From: Rickettsiales bacterium
GTDB lineage: Bacteria > Pseudomonadota > Alphaproteobacteria > Rickettsiales > UBA1997
Reading direction: 5' to 3'
Assembly (NCBI GenBank): GCA_947487845.1
Contig: CANKYC010000020.1
Span: 1 to 16,055 of the forward strand
DNA length: 16,055 bases
The notes beneath the pieces were generated by a model. It saw nothing but the letters and a program-made list of their open reading frames with translations, was not told the DNA's origin and did no database searches. Both the position numbers and the translations under genes were made by a program. Position 1 is the first letter of the stretch. The number at the start of each line of letters is the position of its first letter. Shown piece after piece: positions 1 through 6,147 of the stretch.

Positions 1-159
1 ATCTACGCAATTGGCGACATCGCAACTTATAAAAATAAATTAAAGTTAATTTTGACGGGTTTCGCCGAAGCCGCCGCCGCGTGCCACGACATTCGCAAAA
101 TCGTTCATCCCGACGAAGTTTTCCACTTTGAATATTCAACGAGCAAAGGGATTTTATAA
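1..159 (+). CDS. Ferredoxin/flavodoxin-NADP reductase, TrxB-like (3' end only)
   Basis: The last 52 codons and the TAA stop of a gene that begins before the window. The peptide opens with IYAIGDIATY, the late FAD-contacting motif of thioredoxin-reductase-fold flavoproteins. It continues with a helix rich in alanine (GFAEAAAACHDIRK) and ends HFEYSTSKGIL. That tail, with a Tyr and Ser/Thr-rich end rather than a redox CxxC region, is typical of the TrxB-like ferredoxin/flavodoxin-NADP(+) reductases rather than true thioredoxin reductase. Such enzymes are cytoplasmic and pass electrons between NADPH and ferredoxin or flavodoxin. The N-terminal FAD and NADP domains lie outside the window, so the assignment rests on the C-terminus only. 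The left arm of a large inverted repeat starts inside the stop codon. Confidence 0.75.
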   Translation: MYAIGDIATYKNKLKLILTGFAEAAAACHDIRKIVHPDEVFHFEYSTSKGIL

Positions 160-309
160 TTTGTTACAAGCCCGAGTGGACCCCGTCATGAAGACGGGGT
201 GACAGTGTCTTTTGCATTCCCGAATGAGCAATTTAATAGTTAGTTAGATAAACTAAAAACACTGTCACCCCGTCTTCACGACGGGGTCAACTCGGGCTTG
301 TAACAAATT
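158..309. repeat. Large palindromic element, copy A (51-bp arms, 50-bp core)
   Basis: Bases 158-208 and 259-309 are inverted copies that agree at 49 of 51 positions. The core (209-258) is AT-rich and not palindromic. Each arm itself holds a perfect 8-bp hairpin, ACCCCGTC with GACGGGGT around a 5-base loop (180-200 and 265-286), so the DNA or RNA can fold either as one long stem or as two short hairpins. The same arms occur around a different core at 14624-14751, and a single hairpin of the same sequence lies at 3115-3147. No open reading frame is present. It looks like a small non-autonomous repeat that may also end transcription of the upstream reductase gene. Confidence 0.85.
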
Positions 310-315
310 AATTAA

Positions 316-361
316 CGCAAGACTTCTTCTAGCGCAAGACGGGGTCTTCTGGCTCCGTCTT
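316..361. other. Short direct repeat and weak hairpin in the intergenic region
   Basis: CGCAAGAC occurs at 316-323 and again at 333-340. The second copy starts a 7-bp stem, AAGACGG (336-342) with CCGTCTT (355-361), around a 12-base loop. The GACGGGGTC core also resembles the arms of the neighbouring element, so this may be a decayed fragment of such a repeat. No gene is seen here, and no convincing promoter was found between 310 and 479. Confidence 0.35.
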
Positions 362-430
362 AATGTTCATACAAAATTATTAAAACCTTGAGAAACAAAA
401 CCAAACCAACCAACAAAAATTAATATGTGA

Positions 431-449
431 ACGGAGTTGCAAACTCCGT
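431..449. other. Perfect 8-bp hairpin upstream of the pentapeptide gene
   Basis: ACGGAGTT (431-438) pairs with AACTCCGT (442-449) around a 3-base loop, about 30 bases before the chosen start codon. There is no T-run after it, so it is not a classical terminator. It could be a leader hairpin or a repeat remnant; its role is unknown. Confidence 0.4.
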
Positions 450-479
450 CCAGCGCAGGTTTAAAAATTGTGGAAATTT

Positions 480-1853
480 ATGGACATCATAAGAAGTTTA
501 GAAGACCGAATTATTTCGGAATTTATTAGAATTCAGAAGGAGAAAAATGACGCTGACAAAGCTTTTGTTTGGAATGAGTTTACCAACAAGCTTTTTGAAG
601 AAGTAAAACAGCAATATCCTTATGGCTTTCAAACAAAAGAAGATCTCAGGCAATTAAGATTAAGAATAAATTCTAATCCGATTGATTCCGTTAATCAGAT
701 TGATTCTGTTATTTGCAATGTGGGTTTATGGGAATTTTATTTTAAGGTTGAGTTTGTGGGAAATTTCCAAAAAGTTAATTTTTGTGGAGTTCTCGATAGC
801 GATTCTGAGCCACAAATTACTTTTTATGCTTCTGTAGATTTCCGGAATACAAAGATTAGCGGTGAAGCAAGATTTGAGAAAGTGAGGTTTTTGGATAAAG
901 TTAAATTTTTGTCGGTAGATTTTGGAGGCTGGGTTTTTTTCGATCGTAGTTATTTTAATAAATTTACAGAGTTTCTTCTTGTAAAATTTTATTCGCAAAA
1001 AGTTGATTTTAGTGATGTTACTTTTGCAGGGGGCGCAAGGTTTCTCGCTACTATTTTTCCAAAAGAAATCTTGTTTGATCGGGCTAAATTTCTTAAAGAT
1101 GTCGATTTCAGAAATATTATTTTTTCTCAACAAGATACGCAATTAAAGCTTGATGGAGTTTTATTTGGGGGAGATAAAATCAATTTTTTGTCGAATCCAA
1201 AATCAGAAGAGGTTTTTGTAGTTGGTCCCGCAAATCGAGACATAGAAACCTTTAAGAACTATCGGTTAAAAGAAGTATCTCTAAAAAATACGATTTTTCA
1301 AAGTTCAACCGTTGGAGAATTTGATTTAAAATTTGATGCGTGTCCTGATTTTTCAGAATCTCACTTCTTGACTAAATCTTTTCGAATCAAAGAAACTTGG
1401 CAAATTGATGAGGAAAAAATTGATAAGAACGACGAACCAAAATTTCGTTTCTTTAAAAAATATTTCGCCGAACAAGGAAATCATTTTAAAGAGTTTGAAT
1501 ATTTTGGTTACGAAATGATGGCGCGAGAGAAAAAGTTAAGTATTAAAGATGGAGCAGATTGGTTTTTGTTCAAGTGTTACAAATGGTTTAGTGGCTTTGG
1601 AATGGAAGTTAAATTACCACTTTTTTGGCTATATATTTCGTTTTTCTGTTTTCTTTGGATATTTTTATTTCCGCTTGAATGCGATCTTAAATCTTCTTTC
1701 TCAGACTCTTTTGCCAAAACCATAATGCCATTGATGAAGCTTGATATTGGTTGCGTCGATTCTAATGCAATTCTAACTCTTCAATCCTTGATTAATGTGA
1801 CTCTAATTTTTCTTCTGGGTCTCGGAATCCGCAACAAATTTAAAATTAAATAA
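480..1853 (+). CDS. Pentapeptide-repeat protein with two C-terminal membrane helices
   Basis: A 457-residue protein. After a helical N-terminal part (about 1-85), residues about 90-220 show a five-residue periodicity with a central Phe (for example VDFRNTKISG and ARFEKVRFLDKVKF). This marks a pentapeptide-repeat beta-helix, and more loosely spaced repeats recur near 270-310. A charged segment (FRFFKKYFAEQGNHFKEFEYF) leads to two hydrophobic helices near 379-399 and 431-451, and the chain ends IRNKFKIK. Repeats, an EQG-type linker and two membrane helices with a basic end are an arrangement known in membrane-bound pentapeptide proteins, some annotated as ion-channel-like; no selectivity filter is visible. 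ATG at 480 was chosen over an in-frame TTG at 468; neither has a strong ribosome binding site. The stop is one base before lolC, suggesting co-transcription. Function is not known. Confidence 0.75.
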   Translation: MDIIRSLEDRIISEFIRIQKEKNDADKAFVWNEFTNKLFEEVKQQYPYGFQTKEDLRQLRLRINSNPIDSVNQIDSVICNVGLWEFYFKVEFVGNFQKVNFCGVLDSDSEPQITFYASVDFRNTKISGEARFEKVRFLDKVKFLSVDFGGWVFFDRSYFNKFTEFLLVKFYSQKVDFSDVTFAGGARFLATIFPKEILFDRAKFLKDVDFRNIIFSQQDTQLKLDGVLFGGDKINFLSNPKSEEVFVVGPANRDIETFKNYRLKEVSLKNTIFQSSTVGEFDLKFDACPDFSESHFLTKSFRIKETWQIDEEKIDKNDEPKFRFFKKYFAEQGNHFKEFEYFGYEMMAREKKLSIKDGADWFLFKCYKWFSGFGMEVKLPLFWLYISFFCFLWIFLFPLECDLKSSFSDSFAKTIMPLMKLDIGCVDSNAILTLQSLINVTLIFLLGLGIRNKFKIK

Positions 1854-1854
1854 T

Positions 1855-3105
1855 ATGTTCTCCAAGCTAGAATTTCTAATCGCACTTCGTTACCTCAAAT
1901 CAAAGCGCAAAGAGGGATTTATTTCGGTAATCGCCATTTTTTCGTTTGTCGGAATTATGATTGGCGTTGCCACTTTGATTGTTGTGATGTCGGTGATGAA
2001 TGGGTTTCGCTATGAATTGGTGAATCGCATTTTGGGCATTAATTCGCATTTAACAATTTATAGTCGCGCGCATCAAATTAGTGGATATGAAAAAATTATT
2101 TCGGAAATTCAAAAAATTCCCGGTGTGAAATATGTAAATCCTATTGCCGAAAGTCAGGCGATGTTATCGGTTGCGGGCAAGAATTTGGGCGGGTTGGTGA
2201 AAGGTGTGAAACTTGATGATTTGAAAAATAAAAAATTAATTTCGCAAAATATTACTGCTGGAAAAATTGAAAATTTAGAAAATAAAAATTCAGTAATTGT
2301 TGGTTCCGCCGTTGCCCAAAACATGAATTTAAAAGTTGGTGATCCGATAAAAATTATTTCTGCCGAAACTTCTGAAACCATTATTGGCTCAATTCCGCGC
2401 ATTAAAACTTATGAAGTTGGCGGCGTGTTTGACAGCGGAATGTATGAATATGATTCAACAACAATTTTCATGAATTTTGATATGGCGCAAATTCATTTTC
2501 GTTTTCCTGCAACTGCTTCGGGGATTGAAATTTTTGCTGAAGATCCAACGCGAATCGAAGAAATAAAAATCCAGCTTTACAATGTTTTGTCAGGTTATGA
2601 AGGGCTTTACGCAACGGATTGGCAACAGGCTAATGCAGGCTTTATCGATGCGCTAAAAGTTGAAAGCACGGTTATGTTTTTAATTCTGGCGCTGATTATT
2701 TTGGTTGCGGCGTTCAACATAATTTCGAGCATGATTATGTTGGTGAATGATAAAAATAAAAACATCGCACTCTTGCGAACTTTGGGAATGAGTAAAGGTG
2801 GAATTATGAGAATTTTTCTGATTTGCGGATCATCAATTGGCGTGGTTGGAACTTTTTTGGGTTTCGCGATTGGCGTGCTTTTTTCCGCCAATATCAACAA
2901 TATTAAAATGTGGTTGGAATCGGCAACTGATACAACTTTGTTTAATCCGACAATTTATTTTCTTTCAACTTTGCCCTCAAAAATATTTGTTTCGGATATT
3001 GTGGTGATTGTTGGAATGGCGTTGGTTTTATCATTTTTAGCAACGCTTTATCCCGCTTATAAAGCGAGCAAATCTAATCCGGCGGAAATTCTTCGTTACG
3101 AATAA
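1855..3105 (+). CDS. lolC: Lipoprotein-releasing ABC transporter permease LolC/LolE family
   Basis: A 416-residue inner-membrane permease that, with the LolD ATPase, extracts outer-membrane lipoproteins from the inner membrane and passes them to LolA. The N-terminus has the family signature (ALRYLKSKRKEGFISVIAIF). Helix 1 lies near 22-48, a large periplasmic domain covers about 49-265, and three more helices lie near 272-296, 318-344 and 378-402. This is the FtsX/MacB-type fold. The segment NKNIALLRTLGMSKGGIMRIF (about 301-321) is the cytoplasmic coupling region that contacts the ATPase. The length is normal for the family. The ATG lies one base after the stop of the pentapeptide gene, so translational coupling is likely. 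No lolD follows; instead a repeat and an opposing gene lie downstream, so the ATPase must be encoded elsewhere. A single LolC/E-like protein may form a homodimer here, which is inference. Confidence 0.93.
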   Translation: MFSKLEFLIALRYLKSKRKEGFISVIAIFSFVGIMIGVATLIVVMSVMNGFRYELVNRILGINSHLTIYSRAHQISGYEKIISEIQKIPGVKYVNPIAESQAMLSVAGKNLGGLVKGVKLDDLKNKKLISQNITAGKIENLENKNSVIVGSAVAQNMNLKVGDPIKIISAETSETIIGSIPRIKTYEVGGVFDSGMYEYDSTTIFMNFDMAQIHFRFPATASGIEIFAEDPTRIEEIKIQLYNVLSGYEGLYATDWQQANAGFIDALKVESTVMFLILALIILVAAFNIISSMIMLVNDKNKNIALLRTLGMSKGGIMRIFLICGSSIGVVGTFLGFAIGVLFSANINNIKMWLESATDTTLFNPTIYFLSTLPSKIFVSDIVVIVGMALVLSFLATLYPAYKASKSNPAEILRYE

Positions 3106-3114
3106 TTTGGTGAG

Positions 3115-3147
3115 TCCGAGTGAAACCCGTCTTCACGACGGGGTTCA
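3115..3147. repeat. Single-hairpin relic of the palindromic element; likely terminator
   Basis: TGAAACCCGTC (3121-3131) pairs with GACGGGGTTCA (3137-3147) with one mismatch, around loop TTCAC. The preceding TCCGAGTG matches the outer part of the arms at 171-178 and 14624-14630. The outer flank is in left-arm order but the loop is in right-arm orientation, as expected if a full element collapsed by recombination between its two arms. It sits between the convergent lolC and qor genes, where the stem could stop transcription from both sides, though T-runs are poor. Confidence 0.7.
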
Positions 3148-3153
3148 TGCGAT

Positions 3154-4122
3154 TTAGAATGTAAGTACAATAGATCCAGTTGTGGCGCGGCTTTCTAGCG
3201 CTTGATGGGCTTTGACGACGTCTTTAAAATTAAAAGTAGTAATTTGCGGTTTTAAAATTCCTTGTTCCATGGCGGCAAAAACTTCAGCTGCGGACAAAAC
3301 CAGTTCTATGCGATTAGCTTTGTAAAGTGCCAAAGTTGGGCGAGTTAAATAAAGTGAATTGGTGACTAAATAATTTAAATCAAGTTTGTCGGTATTTCCC
3401 GAAGCTTCGCCGAAACTTACGCACATTCCCATTGGCCACAAACATTCCAAGGATTTTTCCAAAGTGTCTTTTCCGACTCCGTCATAAACCAATCCAACAC
3501 CTTCGTTATTGGTGATTTTAGCAACTTCTTCAATCAAATTTTGGGTTTTATAATTTATCACGTGATTGCAGCCGTTAATTTTTGCTGCCGAAATTTTTTT
3601 ATCATCGCCAACAGTTCCGATTATTTCTAAGCCCAAATAACGCGCCCATTGACAAAGCAAATGTCCAACGCCGCCAGCGGCAGCATGAACTAAAATTCTT
3701 CTAGCTCTTTTGGCAATATAAACGCGGTGCAATAAAGCATGCGCCATTAAGCCTTTATATAAAGTGGCTGCAACTTGACTGTCGCTCATACTTGCCGGCG
3801 GAATAACTAAATGATGAGTGCTAATTGCGCGTTTTTCAGCGTAAGCGCCAATGCCGCCAGTGGCGTAAGCAACGCGATCGCCAACTTTAAAATCGGTAAC
3901 ATCCGAGGCAACTGATTCAATTATTCCACAAGCTTCCATGCCTAGAATCGCAGGCATTTGACTGATTTTATATTGATCGCGGCGAAAGGAAACATCGAAA
4001 AAATTCACCCCAATTGCAGTATGTTTAACTACAACTTCACCTTTTCTTAGTTTTGGATTATCAACATTTTCCAATTTTAAATTACTGGCATCGCCAGTTT
4101 TACGAAGAAGAATTGCTTGCAT
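3154..4122 (-). CDS. qor: NADPH:quinone oxidoreductase, zinc-independent MDR family
   Basis: A 322-residue cytoplasmic enzyme of the medium-chain dehydrogenase/reductase superfamily that uses NADPH to reduce quinones or similar electrophiles. Residues 1-120 form the GroES-like catalytic domain (GMEACGIIESV near 61-71, then VGDRVAY), without the zinc-ligand cysteine cluster of alcohol dehydrogenases. The nucleotide-binding motif AAAGGVG is at 147-153, followed by a Rossmann fold with VINY near 188-191, as in E. coli Qor. The YDGVGKDTLEKSLECL stretch, SLYLTRPTLALY and the end LESRATTGSIVLTF also follow Qor closely, and the length matches (E. coli Qor is 327 residues). The ATG has no clear Shine-Dalgarno sequence. 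It is divergent from the exonuclease gene with 57 bases between the starts and convergent with lolC. Confidence 0.92.
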   Translation of the reverse strand: MQAILLRKTGDASNLKLENVDNPKLRKGEVVVKHTAIGVNFFDVSFRRDQYKISQMPAILGMEACGIIESVASDVTDFKVGDRVAYATGGIGAYAEKRAISTHHLVIPPASMSDSQVAATLYKGLMAHALLHRVYIAKRARRILVHAAAGGVGHLLCQWARYLGLEIIGTVGDDKKISAAKINGCNHVINYKTQNLIEEVAKITNNEGVGLVYDGVGKDTLEKSLECLWPMGMCVSFGEASGNTDKLDLNYLVTNSLYLTRPTLALYKANRIELVLSAAEVFAAMEQGILKPQITTFNFKDVVKAHQALESRATTGSIVLTF

Positions 4123-4179
4123 TTTTTGGATGTTTAGGAGTTTATGAAAAAAATTTATTCCAATTAAAACTTACGCTAA

Positions 4180-4989
4180 ATGCAACACCAAAATCTTTTC
4201 GTTTTCGATATTGAAACAATTCCCGATTTAAAAGCGGCAAAAAATTTGCTTGATTTGCCAAATGCTTCCAAAGATGAATTGCGCCAAGGTTTGACCAAAT
4301 ATCACCTCGATTTAACCGACCAAAAAAACGCTTTTTTGCGCCAGCCATTTCACGAAATAATTGCGATTAGTTTTTTGGAAGCAGAAATTATCCGCGATTT
4401 TAGTGGTACCGAATTTTATCGAATTATCGACATTCGCTCCGGCGGCGATTTAATTGCTAATGAAGCCGATTTGGTAAAAGGTTTTTTTGCTCATTTAAAA
4501 AAGAATTTTTCACGTTTAGTTAGTTTTAACGGCAAACATTTCGATCTTCCGGTTTTAAAATATGCTGCAATGAAACATGAAGTTGAAGCCGGTTGGCTTT
4601 ATAAAAGTGGTGATAAATGGAATAATTATAATCAGCGCTATAGCTTGGATTGGCATTGTGATTTGGCGGAAGCATTTTCAGATTTCGGCGCTTCGGCGAA
4701 AGTTAAAATGAACGAACTTTGCGCCGCTTTTGGATTGCCGGGAAAAATTGGCGTTGATGGTTCGATGGTGATGGATTTTTACGATCAAGGGCGCTTGCAG
4801 GAAATTCGCGACTATTGCGAAACTGATGTGTTGAATACTTTTTTGCTTTATCTGGTTTATCAGCATCACAATGGCTCGATGACGAAAGATTCTTTTGTGA
4901 AATGTAAAAAAGGTTTGGAAGAATTTTTGGAAGAAAAGTCGAAGCAGAAGCCGCATTTTGGGGAATTTTTGCGGGAGTTGAGAAAGTAA
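4180..4989 (+). CDS. Predicted 3'-5' exonuclease, PolB-like DEDDy family
   Basis: A 269-residue protein with the three exonuclease motifs of DnaQ-like DEDDy nucleases. Exo I is FDIETIP with D10 and E12, Exo II is SFNGKHFDLPVL with D122, and Exo III is YCETDVLNTF with Y212 and D216. The YxxxD form of Exo III marks the DEDDy subgroup shared with the proofreading domain of family B polymerases, but there is no polymerase domain. It fits the stand-alone PolB-like 3'-5' exonuclease family (Pfam DNA_pol_B_exo2). The likely activity is two-metal removal of nucleotides from a 3' end; the substrate in the cell is not known. The C-terminal 40 residues are lysine- and glutamate-rich. The gene is divergent from qor and convergent with argF. 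No Shine-Dalgarno sequence is seen before the ATG. Confidence 0.88.
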   Translation: MQHQNLFVFDIETIPDLKAAKNLLDLPNASKDELRQGLTKYHLDLTDQKNAFLRQPFHEIIAISFLEAEIIRDFSGTEFYRIIDIRSGGDLIANEADLVKGFFAHLKKNFSRLVSFNGKHFDLPVLKYAAMKHEVEAGWLYKSGDKWNNYNQRYSLDWHCDLAEAFSDFGASAKVKMNELCAAFGLPGKIGVDGSMVMDFYDQGRLQEIRDYCETDVLNTFLLYLVYQHHNGSMTKDSFVKCKKGLEEFLEEKSKQKPHFGEFLRELRK

Positions 4990-5007
4990 TTTGTGTGAAA
5001 GCTTATA

Positions 5008-5090
5008 GATTCTAAAATAAGTTCAGAGTGACAGAAATCTTATTGAAGTCCTTTCCTCCGCATCGTCATCTCGAACTTGTTTTTAGGATC
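5008..5090. repeat. Imperfect inverted repeat, a second repeat type
   Basis: Bases 5008-5032 (starting GATTCTAAAATAAGTTC) are an imperfect inverted copy of 5065-5090 (ending GAACTTGTTTTTAGGATC). The shared blocks are GAT.CTAAAA, AAGTTC and TGAC. The arms differ from those of the 158-309 element. The inner part shows no reading frame. The location, between the convergent exonuclease and argF genes, matches that of the relic at 3115-3147. It is probably a decayed small palindromic repeat. Confidence 0.6.
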
Positions 5091-5106
5091 CATCGCGCGA
5101 AAGCCG

Positions 5107-5129
5107 AAAATAGCCGTTTAGGCTATTTT
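5107..5129 (-). terminator. Hairpin at the argF stop codon
   Basis: AAAATAGCC (5107-5115) and GGCTATTTT (5121-5129) form a perfect 9-bp stem. The 5-base loop (5116-5120) contains the argF TAA stop on the minus strand. The stem ends in TATTTT rather than a long T-run, so it is a modest intrinsic terminator candidate. On the plus strand it could also stop read-through from the exonuclease gene. Confidence 0.55.
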
Positions 5130-6047
5130 CTCCATCGCCCAAATCATAATCGCCTTTTGCACATGCAAGCGATTTTCTGCTTCATCAAAAACTACTGATT
5201 GTTTTGAATCAATCACGCCAGCTGTAACTTCAAACCCGCGATAAGCCGGCAAACAATGGGTGAAAATCGCAGTTTTTTTCGCTAGCTTCATTAAATTGGC
5301 ATTAACTTGAAAAGGTTCGAGTAAATTTAGTTTCTTTTGTCTTAAAGCATCATTTTTTTCCGCTTCATCGCCCATCGAAAACCAAGTGTCGGAGATCAAG
5401 ACATCGGCATCTTTCGCAGCTTTTTTAGCATCCGAAAAATGAGAAATTTTGGCACCATTTTTAACTGCTTTTTTGATTTCAGAATTGCAAAAATTAAATT
5501 CTTTTGGTGTGGCAATTGCTAATTCAAATTCAAAAGCTTTTGCAGCATGAATGTAGGAATTAAGCACGTTATTAGCGTCACCAAACCAAGCTAATTTTTT
5601 GCCTTTAATTTTACCCAAATGTTCCTCAATTGTTAAAATGCTGGCCATGATTTGGCAAGGATGTGAAAAATCGGAAAGGGCGTTAATTACTGGAATTGAT
5701 GAATATTTTGCTAATTCCTCAATTGTGCTGTGTAAGTTGGAGCGGATCATAATTCCGTCAACAAAACGCGATAAAACTTTGGCGGTATCTTGAGCAGATT
5801 CGCCTTTTCCAAGCTGCATATCATTTTTATTCATGACAACAGCATGGCCGCCAAGTTGGTTAATTCCAACTTCAAAAGAAACGCGAGTGCGAGTTGAGGT
5901 TTTTTCAAAAATCATCGCCAGATTTTTGTGCGGCAATAATTTTACTTGTTTGGCGATATTTTCTTTTTTTAATTTTTTGCTTAAAGCTAGGATTTTTTGT
6001 AGCTCTTTTGCGGGGATCTGATCGAGATCAATAAAGTGCTTAACCAT
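5118..6047 (-). CDS. argF: Ornithine carbamoyltransferase (anabolic)
   Basis: A 309-residue cytoplasmic enzyme that joins carbamoyl phosphate and ornithine to give citrulline in arginine synthesis. Motifs visible are the carbamoyl-phosphate loop STRTR (51-55), HPCQ (129-132), the ornithine-site SMG in DTWFSMGDE, and HCLPAYRG (264-271) with the catalytic Cys at 265. Length and motif order fit the anabolic trimeric family. The start used here is the ATG at 6045-6047, giving MVKHFIDLDQ, because family members begin at this point. The frame stays open upstream to another ATG at 6122, which would add 25 residues without family resemblance. Both ATGs are preceded by CAA and neither has a Shine-Dalgarno sequence. 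No other arg genes are adjacent. The gene is divergent from murG. Confidence 0.95.
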   Translation of the reverse strand: MVKHFIDLDQIPAKELQKILALSKKLKKENIAKQVKLLPHKNLAMIFEKTSTRTRVSFEVGINQLGGHAVVMNKNDMQLGKGESAQDTAKVLSRFVDGIMIRSNLHSTIEELAKYSSIPVINALSDFSHPCQIMASILTIEEHLGKIKGKKLAWFGDANNVLNSYIHAAKAFEFELAIATPKEFNFCNSEIKKAVKNGAKISHFSDAKKAAKDADVLISDTWFSMGDEAEKNDALRQKKLNLLEPFQVNANLMKLAKKTAIFTHCLPAYRGFEVTAGVIDSKQSVVFDEAENRLHVQKAIMIWAMEKIA

Positions 6048-6147
6048 TTGATAATCAAAAAATGTTTTTAAATTTGTTTGAAATTTTGGGGGAAGCCCGC
6101 GAAGGTAGAAATCAACTCCCATTTGTCAAGATTTGAAAAATACATTA

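Noticed and set aside
158..309. CRISPR array or phage attachment site
   Set aside because: Only one inverted pair is present, without regularly spaced direct repeats, and there is no integrase or tRNA nearby.
726..1142. A 138-codon minus-strand frame within the pentapeptide gene
   Set aside because: Lys-, Phe- and Ile-rich antisense of the Phe-centred repeat codons; the plus-strand repeat pattern is clearly the real signal.
4142..4348. A 68-codon minus-strand frame across the start of the exonuclease gene
   Set aside because: It overlaps the Exo I coding region and the qor leader, and has no recognisable features.
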